DNA of 64,000 bases from Flavobacterium psychroterrae (GTDB taxonomy: Bacteria; Bacteroidota; Bacteroidia; Flavobacteriales; Flavobacteriaceae): the NCBI RefSeq assembly GCF_018380615.1, contig NZ_JAGYVZ010000020.1, forward strand, positions 50,440-114,439. The letters are read 5' to 3'. Under the pieces are notes generated by a model, which had not been told where the DNA came from, did no database searches, and was given only the letters and a program-made list of their open reading frames with translations. Position numbers and translations under genes: made by a program. Each line of letters starts with the position of its first letter. Position 1 is the first letter of the stretch. Below are positions 9,014 to 18,022 of the stretch, piece by piece.

Positions 9014-10015
9014 ATGAAAACTTCTACATCTCTCCGCCAAAACTCAAGTCATTTTTATATAATTGGATTTCTGAGTTTTCTATTAGCATCTTGTGGTTCT
9101 TACCAAAATACTTCATATAATGACAATGACGGAGTATATGGTGGCTCAACAAGAACATATGCTACAAATACCACAAACACCAACAATCAATATAAAGACT
9201 ACTTTAAATCATTGCAAGATGATAATCAGCCAACTGAAATTTTCACAGACGTTGATTCTTACGGTAATTACTCAGATAACGACAGTACACAAACAGCTGC
9301 AACCGCTTATCCTGCCTGGGGAAGCGCAAATTCAGAAGTTGCTGTAAACGTATATTCTGACCCTACATGGTCAATGGGATTCGGAATTGGTTTCGGATTC
9401 CCATATTATGGATGGGGTTACGGAGGCGGTGGTTATTGGGGCTACCCAAGTTACTGGGGACCTAGATGGGGTTATCCGGGATGGGGATACCCAGGATATT
9501 GGGGTGGAGGTTATGGATATGGTTATAATAACTACTCTTACAGCTACGGAAGAAGAGGATCTGCCGCTTATTACGGAGGCAGAAACTATGCATCTAACAG
9601 AAGCTACATGACAAACAGAGGTTATAATACCAATAGAAACTACACTTCAGGAAGAAATTATAACACAAACAGAAATAGCTATAATTCATCAAACAGACAA
9701 AATGGCTACTCTGACTTTAGAAGAAGTTCTTCTGCAAGCGGAAGAACATATAATTCATCAAGTCCAAGTTTCACAAATAGAAGAGCTACAACTCAAGGTC
9801 AAAGCAATAGCTATGATTATTCTAACAGAAGATCAAGCAGCAACACAACCACAAGAAGTTACAACAATAACACAAATAGCTCACCATCAAGAAGCTACTC
9901 TCCTAGCCCATCTCGCTCTACGAATAATAGCGGCGGAGGAAGCATGAGATCATCTGGCGGCGGTGGAGGCGGTGGCGGAAGATCATACGGCGGAGGTGGA
10001 GGCGGAAGAAGATAA
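9014..10015 (+). CDS. Gly/Tyr/Ser/Asn/Arg-rich lipoprotein of unknown function
   Basis: The 333-aa protein has a lipoprotein signal peptide with lipobox LLASC (Cys27). After a short Asn/Asp-rich segment comes a low-complexity region: GYWGYPSYWG-like Gly/Trp/Tyr/Pro repeats (about 135-170), then Tyr/Asn/Arg/Ser repeats (NRNYTSGRNYNTNRN), and a Gly-rich tail ending GGGGGRR. Similar proteins sit next to proS in flavobacteria, but no function is known to me. It is probably an outer-membrane or surface-tethered, intrinsically disordered protein. Compositional bias makes homology calls unreliable. Confidence 0.85.
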   Translation: MKTSTSLRQNSSHFYIIGFLSFLLASCGSYQNTSYNDNDGVYGGSTRTYATNTTNTNNQYKDYFKSLQDDNQPTEIFTDVDSYGNYSDNDSTQTAATAYPAWGSANSEVAVNVYSDPTWSMGFGIGFGFPYYGWGYGGGGYWGYPSYWGPRWGYPGWGYPGYWGGGYGYGYNNYSYSYGRRGSAAYYGGRNYASNRSYMTNRGYNTNRNYTSGRNYNTNRNSYNSSNRQNGYSDFRRSSSASGRTYNSSSPSFTNRRATTQGQSNSYDYSNRRSSSNTTTRSYNNNTNSSPSRSYSPSPSRSTNNSGGGSMRSSGGGGGGGGRSYGGGGGGRR

Positions 10016-10059
10016 TTAACTCTTCACAAATCTAAAAAATCACAATAAAACTTATCCAA

Positions 10060-11562
10060 ATGAAAAAAATATTATTCCTACTTATTACAGGACTAACTGT
10101 CAGCGTCTCACATTCACAAGAAATATCAGATGCTGTTCGTTACTCACAAGACAACTTAACAGGAACAGCAAGATTTAGAGCAATGAGCGGTGCTTTTGGA
10201 GCTGTTGGTGGAGATTTATCCTCCATGAGTGTCAATCCTGCCGGATCTGCAATTTTCTCTAATAACCAAATGGGAGTAACTTTAAGCAATCAGAACATTA
10301 AAAATAACTCAGACTATTTTGGAAATCAGACGAGTGATAAAGAAAACTCATTTCTACTGAACCAAGCCGGAGCTGTATTCGTTTTTCATGATCATAATCC
10401 AAATAGCTACTGGAAAAAAATTGCTATTGGTGCAACGTATGAAAACACAAATAATTTTAACAATAATACTGTATCGGTAGGGACTAACCCAACAAATTCT
10501 ATTGCAAATTATTTTCTGGCGTATGCTAACGGAATTTCATTAGGCGATATAACTCAAATACCTTACAGAGATCAATTTTACAATGAACAACAAGCGTATT
10601 TTGGATATAAAGGATATGTAATAAATCCAGTTGCAAATACTGACAACAACACTCAATACACTTCTAATGTTCCTGCAGGAGGTAATTATTATCAGGAAAA
10701 CGAAACTCACACCAGCGGTTATAACAGCAAATTAAGCTTCAATATTGCTACATCATTTAAAGACAGACTTTATTTGGGAGCTAACTTAAATGTACACATT
10801 ACAGATTTTAGAAGATCAAGCACATTCTACGAAGACAATGATAATCCATTACAAGCAACAGAAACTATATCAAATTTACGTTTCAACAACGAGCTTTACA
10901 CATACGGTAACGGATTTTCATTTCAACTTGGTGCAATTGCTAAAGTTACGGAGTCATTCAGACTTGGTTTAGCATATGAATCTAACACCTGGTACGAACT
11001 TTATGACGAGGTTTCTCAAAGTTTATACACAACAACGCAAGCTACAGGAGGACAACCAATAAACAATAATGTTAATCCAAATATTGTAAATGTATATGAA
11101 TCATATACGTTACAAACTCCTGGGAAAACAACTTTTAGCGCAGCTTATATATTTGGAAAATCCGGATTAATTAGTGTTGATTATGCTATTAAAGATTATG
11201 GAAATACTAAATACAAACCAACAAACGATGCTGGATTTAGAGGTGTAAACAGCGATATTAGCAATCAATTAACCAGCAATGGCGAATTAAGAGTTGGTGC
11301 CGAATACAAAATAAAACAATTAAGCTTGCGTGGTGGATATCGTTTTGAAGGAAGTCCATACAAAAACGGAACAACTATTGGAGATCTAAACAGCTATTCA
11401 GGAGGCTTAGGCTATAATTTTGGAGGAACTAAAGTAGATTTAGCGTACTCCTATTTAGAAAGAAAATCGAATCAGGGATTTTTCGCTACAGGATTCACTG
11501 ATGGCGCTAACATTACATCGAAACTAAATAATGTTTCTTTGACTTTATTATTTGAATTGTAA
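10060..11562 (+). CDS. OmpP1/FadL/TodX-family outer membrane beta-barrel transporter
   Basis: The 500-aa protein has a signal peptide (MKKILFLLITGLTVSVSHSQ) and the FadL-like N-terminal hatch signature ARFRAMSGAFGAVGGDLSSMSVNPAGSAIF. Amphipathic strands follow and it ends in an aromatic residue pattern (VSLTLLFEL) typical of barrel insertion. FadL-family proteins pass hydrophobic compounds across the outer membrane; the substrate here is unknown. It starts 44 nt after the lipoprotein gene and may share its transcript. A hairpin terminator follows. Confidence 0.88.
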   Translation: MKKILFLLITGLTVSVSHSQEISDAVRYSQDNLTGTARFRAMSGAFGAVGGDLSSMSVNPAGSAIFSNNQMGVTLSNQNIKNNSDYFGNQTSDKENSFLLNQAGAVFVFHDHNPNSYWKKIAIGATYENTNNFNNNTVSVGTNPTNSIANYFLAYANGISLGDITQIPYRDQFYNEQQAYFGYKGYVINPVANTDNNTQYTSNVPAGGNYYQENETHTSGYNSKLSFNIATSFKDRLYLGANLNVHITDFRRSSTFYEDNDNPLQATETISNLRFNNELYTYGNGFSFQLGAIAKVTESFRLGLAYESNTWYELYDEVSQSLYTTTQATGGQPINNNVNPNIVNVYESYTLQTPGKTTFSAAYIFGKSGLISVDYAIKDYGNTKYKPTNDAGFRGVNSDISNQLTSNGELRVGAEYKIKQLSLRGGYRFEGSPYKNGTTIGDLNSYSGGLGYNFGGTKVDLAYSYLERKSNQGFFATGFTDGANITSKLNNVSLTLLFEL

Positions 11563-11588
11563 TTAAAAATAAATAGATGAATTGAAAT

Positions 11589-11620
11589 TTCCGTCAGGGT
11601 TTACTTGACGGATTTTTTTT
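11589..11620 (+). terminator. Terminator after the OmpP1-like gene
   Basis: The stem CCGTCA (11591-11596) / TGACGG (11606-11611) with a 9-nt loop is followed by a T-run of 8. Confidence 0.8.
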
Positions 11621-11660
11621 AGCCCTAATGATCCCGAAGTTTCGGGGAGATATCCTTTTA
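11621..11660. repeat. REP-like intergenic element, copy B (partial)
   Basis: AGCCCTAAT followed by a short hairpin (ATCCCGAAGTTTCGGGG) and GATATCCTTTTATAA matches the left half of the element at 32091. The right half is not recognisable. Confidence 0.5.
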
Positions 11661-11780
11661 TAACGGTCCCAGAACTTCAGAAGTCATAAAATACACGAAG
11701 CAGTCCTGACAACTATCATTAAGCTTGATAAAAAACAACTAAAAGAAACCGAAACAAGTGGTGTTTGGATAAAAAAAGTG

Positions 11781-11788
11781 TAATTTTG
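11781..11788 (+). promoter_or_regulatory. Candidate -7 box for the rimO operon
   Basis: TAATTTTG is a perfect TAnnTTTG match 19 nt before the rimO ATG. A TTG is present upstream but at a short 13-nt spacing, so the -33 element is uncertain. Confidence 0.35.
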
Positions 11789-11807
11789 CACTCCAATTTA
11801 TAAAAGT

Positions 11808-13121
11808 ATGAGAGCCAAGTCTTTAAAAAAGAACAAAATTAACGTAATCACTCTTGGGTGTTCGAAAAATGTATATGATAGTGAAGTCTTAATGGGACAG
11901 CTTCGTGCAAACGGCAAAGAAGTGACTCACGAGGCGCCTGCAGCAGAGGAAGGAAACATCATTGTAATCAACACTTGTGGTTTTATTGATAATGCAAAAG
12001 CAGAATCAGTAAACATGATTTTGGAATATGCTGATAAAAAAGAGCGAGGATTGGTTGATAAAGTTTTTGTAACAGGATGTTTATCTGAGCGTTACAGACC
12101 TGATTTAGAAAAAGAAATCCCAAATGTAGATCAATATTTTGGCACAACAGAATTACCTCAACTATTGAAAGCTTTAGGAGCTGATTATAAACATGAATTA
12201 TTAGGAGAACGTTTAACGACAACTCCAAAAAACTACGCTTACCTAAAAATTGCTGAAGGTTGCGATAGACCTTGCAGCTTTTGTGCAATTCCGCTAATGA
12301 GGGGGACGCACGTTTCTCAACCAATTGAAAAACTGGTTAAAGAAGCTCAGGGATTAGCTAAAAACGGCGTTAAAGAATTAATTTTAATTGCACAAGACTT
12401 AACTTATTATGGTCTTGATATTTATAAAAAGAGAAATCTTGCTGAACTTCTTGAAGAATTAGCAAAAGTAGAAGGCATTGAGTGGATTCGTTTGCATTAT
12501 GCTTATCCTACCGGTTTCCCGATGGATGTTTTGGAATTAATGAAACGCGAACCTAAAATTTGTAATTATATTGATATTCCGTTGCAACATATTTCAGATT
12601 CTATTTTGAAATCTATGCGTCGCGGGACAACTCAGGCAAAAACGACTCAATTATTAAAAGATTTCAGAGCTGCTGTTCCGGGAATGGCGATCAGGACTAC
12701 TTTAATTGTTGGATATCCTGGTGAAACTCAGGAGGATTTTGAAATTTTGAAAGATTTTGTTCAGGAAATGAAATTTGACAGAATGGGATGTTTTGCTTAT
12801 TCTCATGAAGAAAATACACACGCTTATTTATTAGAAGATGATGTTCCTGCTGATGTAAAACAAGCCAGAGCAAACGAAATCATGGAATTGCAATCGCAAA
12901 TTTCATGGGATTTGAACCAGGAAAAAGTGGGTCAGGTTTATAAATGTATTATCGACAGAAAAGAAGGCGCTCATTTTGTGGGAAGATCTGAATTTGATAG
13001 TCCTGATGTTGACAACGAAGTTTTGATTGATGCCTCTAAACATTATGTAAAAACAGGGGAATTTGTTAATATAAGGATAATAGAAGCAACAGAATTTGAT
13101 TTATACGGAGAACCTGCTTAA
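11808..13121 (+). CDS. rimO: Ribosomal protein S12 methylthiotransferase RimO
   Basis: The 437-aa protein has the N-terminal methylthiotransferase domain with cluster cysteines Cys18 (GCSKN), Cys57 (NTCGF) and Cys91 (TGCLSER). The radical-SAM motif CDRPCSFC (Cys152, Cys156, Cys159) follows, and a C-terminal TRAM domain is last. It adds a methylthio group to Asp of ribosomal protein S12 using two 4Fe-4S clusters. S12-specific RimO is favoured over the tRNA enzyme MiaB by the GCSKN...DSE N-terminus. It is the first gene of a three-gene run with 42- and 33-nt gaps. Confidence 0.95.
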   Translation: MRAKSLKKNKINVITLGCSKNVYDSEVLMGQLRANGKEVTHEAPAAEEGNIIVINTCGFIDNAKAESVNMILEYADKKERGLVDKVFVTGCLSERYRPDLEKEIPNVDQYFGTTELPQLLKALGADYKHELLGERLTTTPKNYAYLKIAEGCDRPCSFCAIPLMRGTHVSQPIEKLVKEAQGLAKNGVKELILIAQDLTYYGLDIYKKRNLAELLEELAKVEGIEWIRLHYAYPTGFPMDVLELMKREPKICNYIDIPLQHISDSILKSMRRGTTQAKTTQLLKDFRAAVPGMAIRTTLIVGYPGETQEDFEILKDFVQEMKFDRMGCFAYSHEENTHAYLLEDDVPADVKQARANEIMELQSQISWDLNQEKVGQVYKCIIDRKEGAHFVGRSEFDSPDVDNEVLIDASKHYVKTGEFVNIRIIEATEFDLYGEPA

Positions 13122-13163
13122 ATTTACCCTATACAATTATCAATTTTAGATAAAAACACTTTT

Positions 13164-13739
13164 ATGAAAGCTATACAATCTTTATTTCTTTTGGTTTTTA
13201 CCTTATTCTGCTTCAATTCTGTTTCTGCTCAATACGGAAACGGATATAACAATGGTTATGGAGGCGGCAATGGCTATGGCAATAATGGTTATGGAAGAGG
13301 TGGCGGAATGGGCATGGACAGAAGTATGATGGGCGGCGGACCGCAAGGAAACACCAGCAAACCTAAAGAAGCATCACCCGAAGAAAATGCAGCCAGAATT
13401 GTAGAACAAATGAAACCGGTAGTAAATCTTGATGAACTTCAGGCTATTGCTATTGCAAATGTTTTTACAGACAGCATGAAAGAGCAAGGAATTCTTTTAA
13501 AAAATGAAGGCAGCAGTCAAGATGAAAAACTGGAGCAAATCAAAGCACTGAGAGAAAGCACTACAAAAAAAATAACTGCTTTTTTAAATCCGGATCAGAT
13601 TGAAAAATATACCACTTTCATGGCTGAATTCAAAGAGTTAAAAAAACCTTCGAAATCAAAAAAGAAAAAAGATTCTAAAGAAAACAAAGACACAAAAGAA
13701 GTTAAAGAAGATACCGAAGCAACAAAAATTAAAGAATAA
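13164..13739 (+). CDS. Small secreted protein with Gly-rich N-terminus and Lys-rich tail
   Basis: The 191-aa protein has a signal peptide ending SVSA-Q, a GYGNNGYGRGGG low-complexity stretch (about 24-60), then a helical core (about 70-160: AARIVEQMKPVVNLDELQAIAIANVF ... KITAFLNPDQIEKYTTFM). That core has the Spy/LTXXQ-like look of Bacteroidota DUF4890-type periplasmic proteins, and a Lys/Glu-rich tail follows. Its function is unknown; a periplasmic stress or chaperone-like role is only an analogy. It lies between rimO and the amidase gene. Confidence 0.75.
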   Translation: MKAIQSLFLLVFTLFCFNSVSAQYGNGYNNGYGGGNGYGNNGYGRGGGMGMDRSMMGGGPQGNTSKPKEASPEENAARIVEQMKPVVNLDELQAIAIANVFTDSMKEQGILLKNEGSSQDEKLEQIKALRESTTKKITAFLNPDQIEKYTTFMAEFKELKKPSKSKKKKDSKENKDTKEVKEDTEATKIKE

Positions 13740-13772
13740 TTGTTTCCAACCTCATCTTAAAATTTAAGCATT

Positions 13773-14678
13773 ATGGCAAAAAAACATTTTTGTTATCTGA
13801 TATTAGCACTTATTATTACTGCTTGTTCGACAAACCCTTATAAAACCACAGAAAAGGTTTACGACAAACAATTAAAAACATTAGAAAATCAAATTACAAA
13901 TAAAGAAGCTCAGCCTATACCTGCGGTTAGTCCTGTAGTTATTGACACTACATATGCAGCACAATTGGGTATTGTAAAGGATACTTTATCAAAAACAGGA
14001 TCTACTTATTTACTAAATGGAGTAAGTACAGAATGGATTGGAACTGTGAACTTTAATTTAAGAAAGCCAAGCTTTATTGTTATTCATCATACTGCGCAGG
14101 ATTCAATTCAGCAAACAATTAAAACATTTACCATTACCAGAACACAAGTTAGTGCTCACTACATTATTTCTGAAAACGGTAAAGTAGTTCAAATGCTGAA
14201 TGATTATTTAAGAGCATGGCACGCCGGAGCATCAACCTGGGGGAAAAATACAGATTTAAACTCTTCTTCAATTGGAATTGAACTTGATAACAATGGTTCT
14301 AAACCTTTTACAGAGGCTCAAATTAGCAGTTTAGTAGCGCTTTTAACAAAATTAAAGAAAGACTATAATATTCCGACGCAAAATATCTTAGGTCATGCAG
14401 ATATTGCTCCAGGCAGAAAACAAGATCCTAGCGCTCTTTTCCCATGGAAAACTTTGGCAGAAAAAGGGTTCGGAATCTGGCCGGATGAAGTATTGGAAGA
14501 AGCACCTTTTGATTTTAAAATCGAACAGGCGTTGAGAATTATTGGTTATAACACCAAAAATCTTTCGGCAGCAATTCAGGCTTTTAAATTACACTATATA
14601 CAAACTGATGCAACTGCAACTTTAGACAGAAAAACAATAGATACTATTTACTCTATTTACAAAAAGCAAATTCAGTAA
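13773..14678 (+). CDS. AmpD-like N-acetylmuramoyl-L-alanine amidase lipoprotein
   Basis: The 301-aa protein has lipobox IITAC (Cys18). The Amidase_2 domain spans about 88-235 with zinc ligands His105/106 (IVIHHT), His208 (LGHAD) and Asp218 in GRKQDP, plus Lys216 in the catalytic position. A C-terminal helical peptidoglycan-binding-like segment (about 245-300) follows. It should cleave the amide between MurNAc and L-Ala in peptidoglycan or its fragments, from a periplasm-facing membrane anchor. It is the last gene of the rimO run and is followed by a strong terminator. Confidence 0.92.
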   Translation: MAKKHFCYLILALIITACSTNPYKTTEKVYDKQLKTLENQITNKEAQPIPAVSPVVIDTTYAAQLGIVKDTLSKTGSTYLLNGVSTEWIGTVNFNLRKPSFIVIHHTAQDSIQQTIKTFTITRTQVSAHYIISENGKVVQMLNDYLRAWHAGASTWGKNTDLNSSSIGIELDNNGSKPFTEAQISSLVALLTKLKKDYNIPTQNILGHADIAPGRKQDPSALFPWKTLAEKGFGIWPDEVLEEAPFDFKIEQALRIIGYNTKNLSAAIQAFKLHYIQTDATATLDRKTIDTIYSIYKKQIQ

Positions 14679-14700
14679 AAGAATATATAATTCAAACATA

Positions 14701-14736
14701 AAACGCGTTTCTAAACATTTAGAAACGCGTTTTTTT
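14701..14736 (+). terminator. Strong hairpin terminator after the amidase gene
   Basis: The arms AAACGCGTTTCTAAA (14701-14715) and TTTAGAAACGCGTTT (14718-14732) are perfectly complementary and run into a T-tract. Confidence 0.85.
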
Positions 14737-14786
14737 ACGTACAAAATTGCGCAATCCAGATAACTATCAAAATAATGATTTTAGTA

Positions 14787-15010
14787 TTTTTTGCCACGAC
14801 CCGAGCGATAGCGAACAGGCGAAGCAATTTCACGAATTAACACAAATTAAATGCTGTTTAGCCACAGATTAAAAAGGATTAAAAATGATTTTTTGTCGTA
14901 CGAATTAAAACAAATAGTTAAGTCGCAGAAATATGTTGACAAATAAAAAATTAGTAAAAATTCGTGAAATTGCTTCGCCTGTTCGCTATCGCTCGGGTCG
15001 TGGCAAAAAA
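14787..15010. repeat. Long perfect inverted repeat (48 nt arms) with 120-nt spacer
   Basis: The left arm at 14791-14838 (starts TTGCCACGACCCGAGCGATA) has its exact reverse complement at 14959-15006; matching extends about 4 nt further on the outer side. A second, interleaved imperfect pair, GCCACAGATTAAAAAGGATT (about 14861) and its near-complement AATC...AATTTAATCTGTGGC (about 15220-15250), surrounds the right arm. No convincing gene lies here. Confidence 0.85.
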
Positions 15011-15206
15011 AAAGACTAACATTAATCTTTTGAATCAAAACAAAAATTTGTGGACCTATATTAATTTTAACCAAGAGTCCGATAAGATTTAATTTTACTT
15101 TACACATCGAAAACACAAAGCTCACAAAGCCAGATCAACACCAAGCTTTGCGGACTCTGTGGTTAAATTTTATTAGCCAATAAAAAATATTGTATGTTTT
15201 TTAAAG

Positions 15207-15307
15207 GTTCGTGTTGATCCAATCTTTTTAAATCAATTTAATCTGTGGCAAAAAAACACCATTCAAATAAAAAAGCTGCCAAAACATGAGTATGTTTCGA
15301 CAGCTCC
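15207..15307. terminator. Porin terminator and flanking repeat remnants
   Basis: The hairpin AGCTGCCAAAACAT / ATGTTTCGACAGCT (15274-15305) has two mismatches. On the minus strand it is followed by TTTTTTATTT and sits just past the porin stop. To its left, CGTGTTGATCCAA repeats a sequence also seen at 6480-6492. Confidence 0.65.
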
Positions 15308-15325
15308 AAAAAAAAAAAAAAAAAA
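15308..15325. repeat. A18 homopolymer (T18 on the coding strand) 15 nt after the porin stop
   Basis: Eighteen consecutive A lie between the terminator hairpin and the porin stop codon. It is the longest mononucleotide run noticed in the window. Confidence 0.9.
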
Positions 15326-15340
15326 TATCAATCTTTATCT

Positions 15341-16435
15341 CTAGAAAGAGTAAGTTGTAGCAATTAATCCGTAGAAAGATCCTCCTGTTGGCAAAGCATC
15401 TTTATCTAAAAAGATATCTTCAGAAGCAGCATCGTATCTTAACTCAGGAATTATTGTTAGTTTTCCAACTTTATAATTTAAAGAAACTGTATTTGCAAAA
15501 ACACTAGATCCTGTTAATGTCCCTAAACTTGGTGCCGCATCCTTAGCATCAAAATATTCAATTCTGTAAGCTAAACTCAAAGATGGTTTGAAAGCATAAT
15601 TTGCATATCCTACTATAGAAAACCATTCACCGTCTAACGTGCTGTCAAAGTCATTTTTGCTTTTAGCATAAGTTGCATTAAATCCAAGTCCGAAACTATC
15701 ACTTATTGTTTTTGATGCAGTTAAATCAAACTGAGTTTTATTTTCATCAGATGGTATAACTAAAGTTCCAGGAGTAGGATTAGTACTTCCTGTTGTAAAG
15801 TTTAAATAAGCACTTCCTGTATCACCAATATATCCTATTTGTCCTATGTACGTTTTTTGACTTGAACCTGCATCCATTGCAGATTTAAAATCAGTAGGAT
15901 TTGTGACACCAAGCATCGCTGTAAACTTTCCTGATGTATATTGTGCTTTTACTCCAGTATTAAAGAACGGTCCATAAGAAAAAGCATAAGACATACTGTA
16001 GTTTTTATTATCTACTGCATCTAATACTTCATATCCTATATGTGTTCCAAAACTTCCTGCCACTACTTTAAATTTGTCTGTTATTTGATACGTGAAAAAT
16101 AATTGTTTTATTAAAAATTTTGCATTTATATCTTTATCTGTTGTTTCATTATATGAAAATTCCCCTGCTCTTTTTCCGAAACCTAAATCTACAAAAACAG
16201 AAGCTTTTCCGAACGTATGTGATGCTTCTACGGAAGCCATTCCTAATTCGAATGAATCTTGTGAGTTGGTAAAGCTCGTTAATCCATTCATTTGTTTTGA
16301 AAAATCATATTTATAGTAAGCGTCTGCCGATCCTCCCCAAGTAGTTGCCGGTGAAACTGAAGCTTCAGTATCATCTTGGGCAAAAGCAAAAGAACTTGTT
16401 AACATCGCGGCTAAAATGTGAAATACTTTTTTCAT
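15341..16435 (-). CDS. Outer-membrane porin (OmpL/BBP2-like beta-barrel)
   Basis: The 364-aa protein has a signal peptide MKKVFHILAAMLTSSFAFAQ, then alternating beta strands rich in Gly, Ser and aromatic residues throughout (e.g. GGSADAYYKYDF, ASVFVDLGFGKRAGEFSY, YQITDKFKVVAGSFGTHIGYE) and a C-terminal Phe (TTYSF). The pattern fits the putative beta-barrel porin-2 family of Bacteroidota. It would let small solutes through the outer membrane; the solute cannot be deduced. The gene is monocistronic with its own terminator and a 600-nt upstream gap. Confidence 0.85.
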   Translation of the reverse strand: MKKVFHILAAMLTSSFAFAQDDTEASVSPATTWGGSADAYYKYDFSKQMNGLTSFTNSQDSFELGMASVEASHTFGKASVFVDLGFGKRAGEFSYNETTDKDINAKFLIKQLFFTYQITDKFKVVAGSFGTHIGYEVLDAVDNKNYSMSYAFSYGPFFNTGVKAQYTSGKFTAMLGVTNPTDFKSAMDAGSSQKTYIGQIGYIGDTGSAYLNFTTGSTNPTPGTLVIPSDENKTQFDLTASKTISDSFGLGFNATYAKSKNDFDSTLDGEWFSIVGYANYAFKPSLSLAYRIEYFDAKDAAPSLGTLTGSSVFANTVSLNYKVGKLTIIPELRYDAASEDIFLDKDALPTGGSFYGLIATTYSF

Positions 16436-16990
16436 GTGTAATTGGTTTTTAGTTATTAATTGATTCTGGTTAGTTAATCTTTTATATATCTATGTAATAG
16501 TATAAGTCATTTCTAAAACCTCTTATTCGCCGCCAAAACATCCTCATTTTCATTAGCGAATTTATTAACTTTTGTATGAGGAATAGACCTGAAGCCTATT
16601 TTTTTGACGATTTCATAGCAGAATTATGGATTACAAAAATTAAATTAACAATAATCGTGATTTGACATTTATACTTAATTATTTTTGAAAATTCAATAAC
16701 CACTTCAACGTGTTTTAAGCCTAAAAAACAGATCAAAACCTAAAAAGGTACCCTGAAAAAGAATTATTAAACGTAAAAAACATCTTAAAAAACAAAACAC
16801 CCCTATAAAAAATAGGGTATAATAAAATAAAGCAAAAAAATCAGCAATTTAAATTCATAAAAAAGCAAATCCAAATTATAAAACGAGACAGTTAAAATTC
16901 TTACAAATACTTTCGTAAATTATTATTATAGTTTTTCAAATTTCTATAATTGGTAATGAAATTTGAAATTACTATTACAAGAAATAAAAT
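16436..16990. other. 555-nt AT-rich intergenic region
   Basis: No supported gene was seen. It holds the porin upstream region and unstructured AT-rich DNA. I found no perfect TAnnTTTG box near the porin start, so its promoter is not assigned. Confidence 0.5.
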
Positions 16991-17025
16991 AAAAAAAGCC
17001 TGTTCAACTTTTTGAACAGGCTTTT
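16991..17025 (-). terminator. Terminator at the end of the sus/GH27/GH5 operon
   Basis: The arms AAAAGCCTGTTCAA (16994-17007) and TTGAACAGGCTTTT (17012-17025) have a 4-nt loop, and on the minus strand they are followed by TTTTATTTTATTTC. Confidence 0.85.
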
Positions 17026-17045
17026 GAAAAAACAGAAAACAAAAT

Positions 17046-18009
17046 CTAATCTTGTGTATTGTATTTTCTTAAAAACTCACGAACTTTAATACCGGATTCT
17101 TTTAAATCCTGATCTTTCCATTTTCCTTCGGATTTTGCAGATTTTTTTAAAATTGAACATGTTTCATCTTTATCCGAAACTGACCATGTTATCCAGCTTA
17201 ATTTTTTAGCTTCCATCCAATCTATATATTCTTGCCAGGCTTTACTTTTTAATGGCCCATCACCAGTAGCTTCCATACCGGCAGATTCTGAAACAAAAAT
17301 TGGCAAACCATTTTTTATAGCTTCGTCGGTTCTGTCTCTTAATTCTTTACCATGTGTCGCAGCATAAAAATGCATAGTGTACATTATATTATCAAATCCT
17401 TTAATTGGGTCGGCAGCTGGAAGATTTACATCCTGATCCCAATGTGGTGATCCTACTAAAATAATATTATGAGGATCATTTTCCCTGATTACCTTAATTA
17501 CTTCTTCGGCGTAAGCCTTAATTTCCGGCCAGGATTCATAATCGGGTTCATTAAAGATCTCATATATTATATTAGGATACTTTGCATACTTTTTAGAAAC
17601 CTCACCAAAAAATTCTTTCGCTTCTTTGAGATTAATATTATGACTGTGCCAATCGATTATCACATATATATCAGATTTTATAGCTCCGTTTACAACAGCT
17701 TCTATTTTTTGTTTAGAAAATTGTTGTTCCTTTATATACGACATTTCTCCTAACTCAATTCCCATTGCTGCACGAACAACATTGCAATTAAAATCTTTTT
17801 TTTAACCAATTAACCGCTTTTTCATTATAAAATCTCGGCCACATACTATGCCAGCCAAAACTCATTCCGCGTAAAACGACTGGGTTACTATTTTTATCTA
17901 CCAATTGAGTTCCGCGAACGCTTAATTGACCATGATGTTTTACAAATTGGGCATTTGAAACAGAAACGATCATTAATAATGTAAGAGTAAATATTTTTTT
18001 CATTTTCAT
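17046..18009 (-). pseudogene. GH5 (subfamily 2-like) endo-beta-glucanase interrupted by a +1 frameshift in an A8 run
   Basis: The 5' part (18009-17788) encodes a signal peptide and the GH5 start (GQLSVRGTQLVDKNSNPVVLRGMSFGWHS), then stops after WLKKRF. The 3' part (from about 17795) continues in the next frame as KKDFNCNVVRAAMGIELG ... to RKYNTQD, with acid/base Glu in YEIFNEPDY and nucleophile Glu in IFVSESAG. The junction is eight A (T at 17796-17803); seven would restore one ~320-aa enzyme. Everything else is conserved, so the break is either a recent mutation, a sequencing error in a homopolymer, or slippage-restored. The intact enzyme would cut beta-1,4-glucan or glucomannan. It is the last gene of the minus-strand PUL operon, 13 nt after GH27. 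Confidence 0.85.
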
Positions 18010-18022
18010 AATAAATATGATT

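Noticed and set aside
9093..9947. Additional genes in other frames of the Gly/Tyr-rich lipoprotein
   Set aside because: They are low-complexity shadows of the repeat-rich coding sequence, with no start context or family match.
14847..15125. Minus-strand 92-residue reading frame in the long inverted repeat
   Set aside because: It is built mostly from the repeat arm and AT-rich spacer and shows no domain or start signal.
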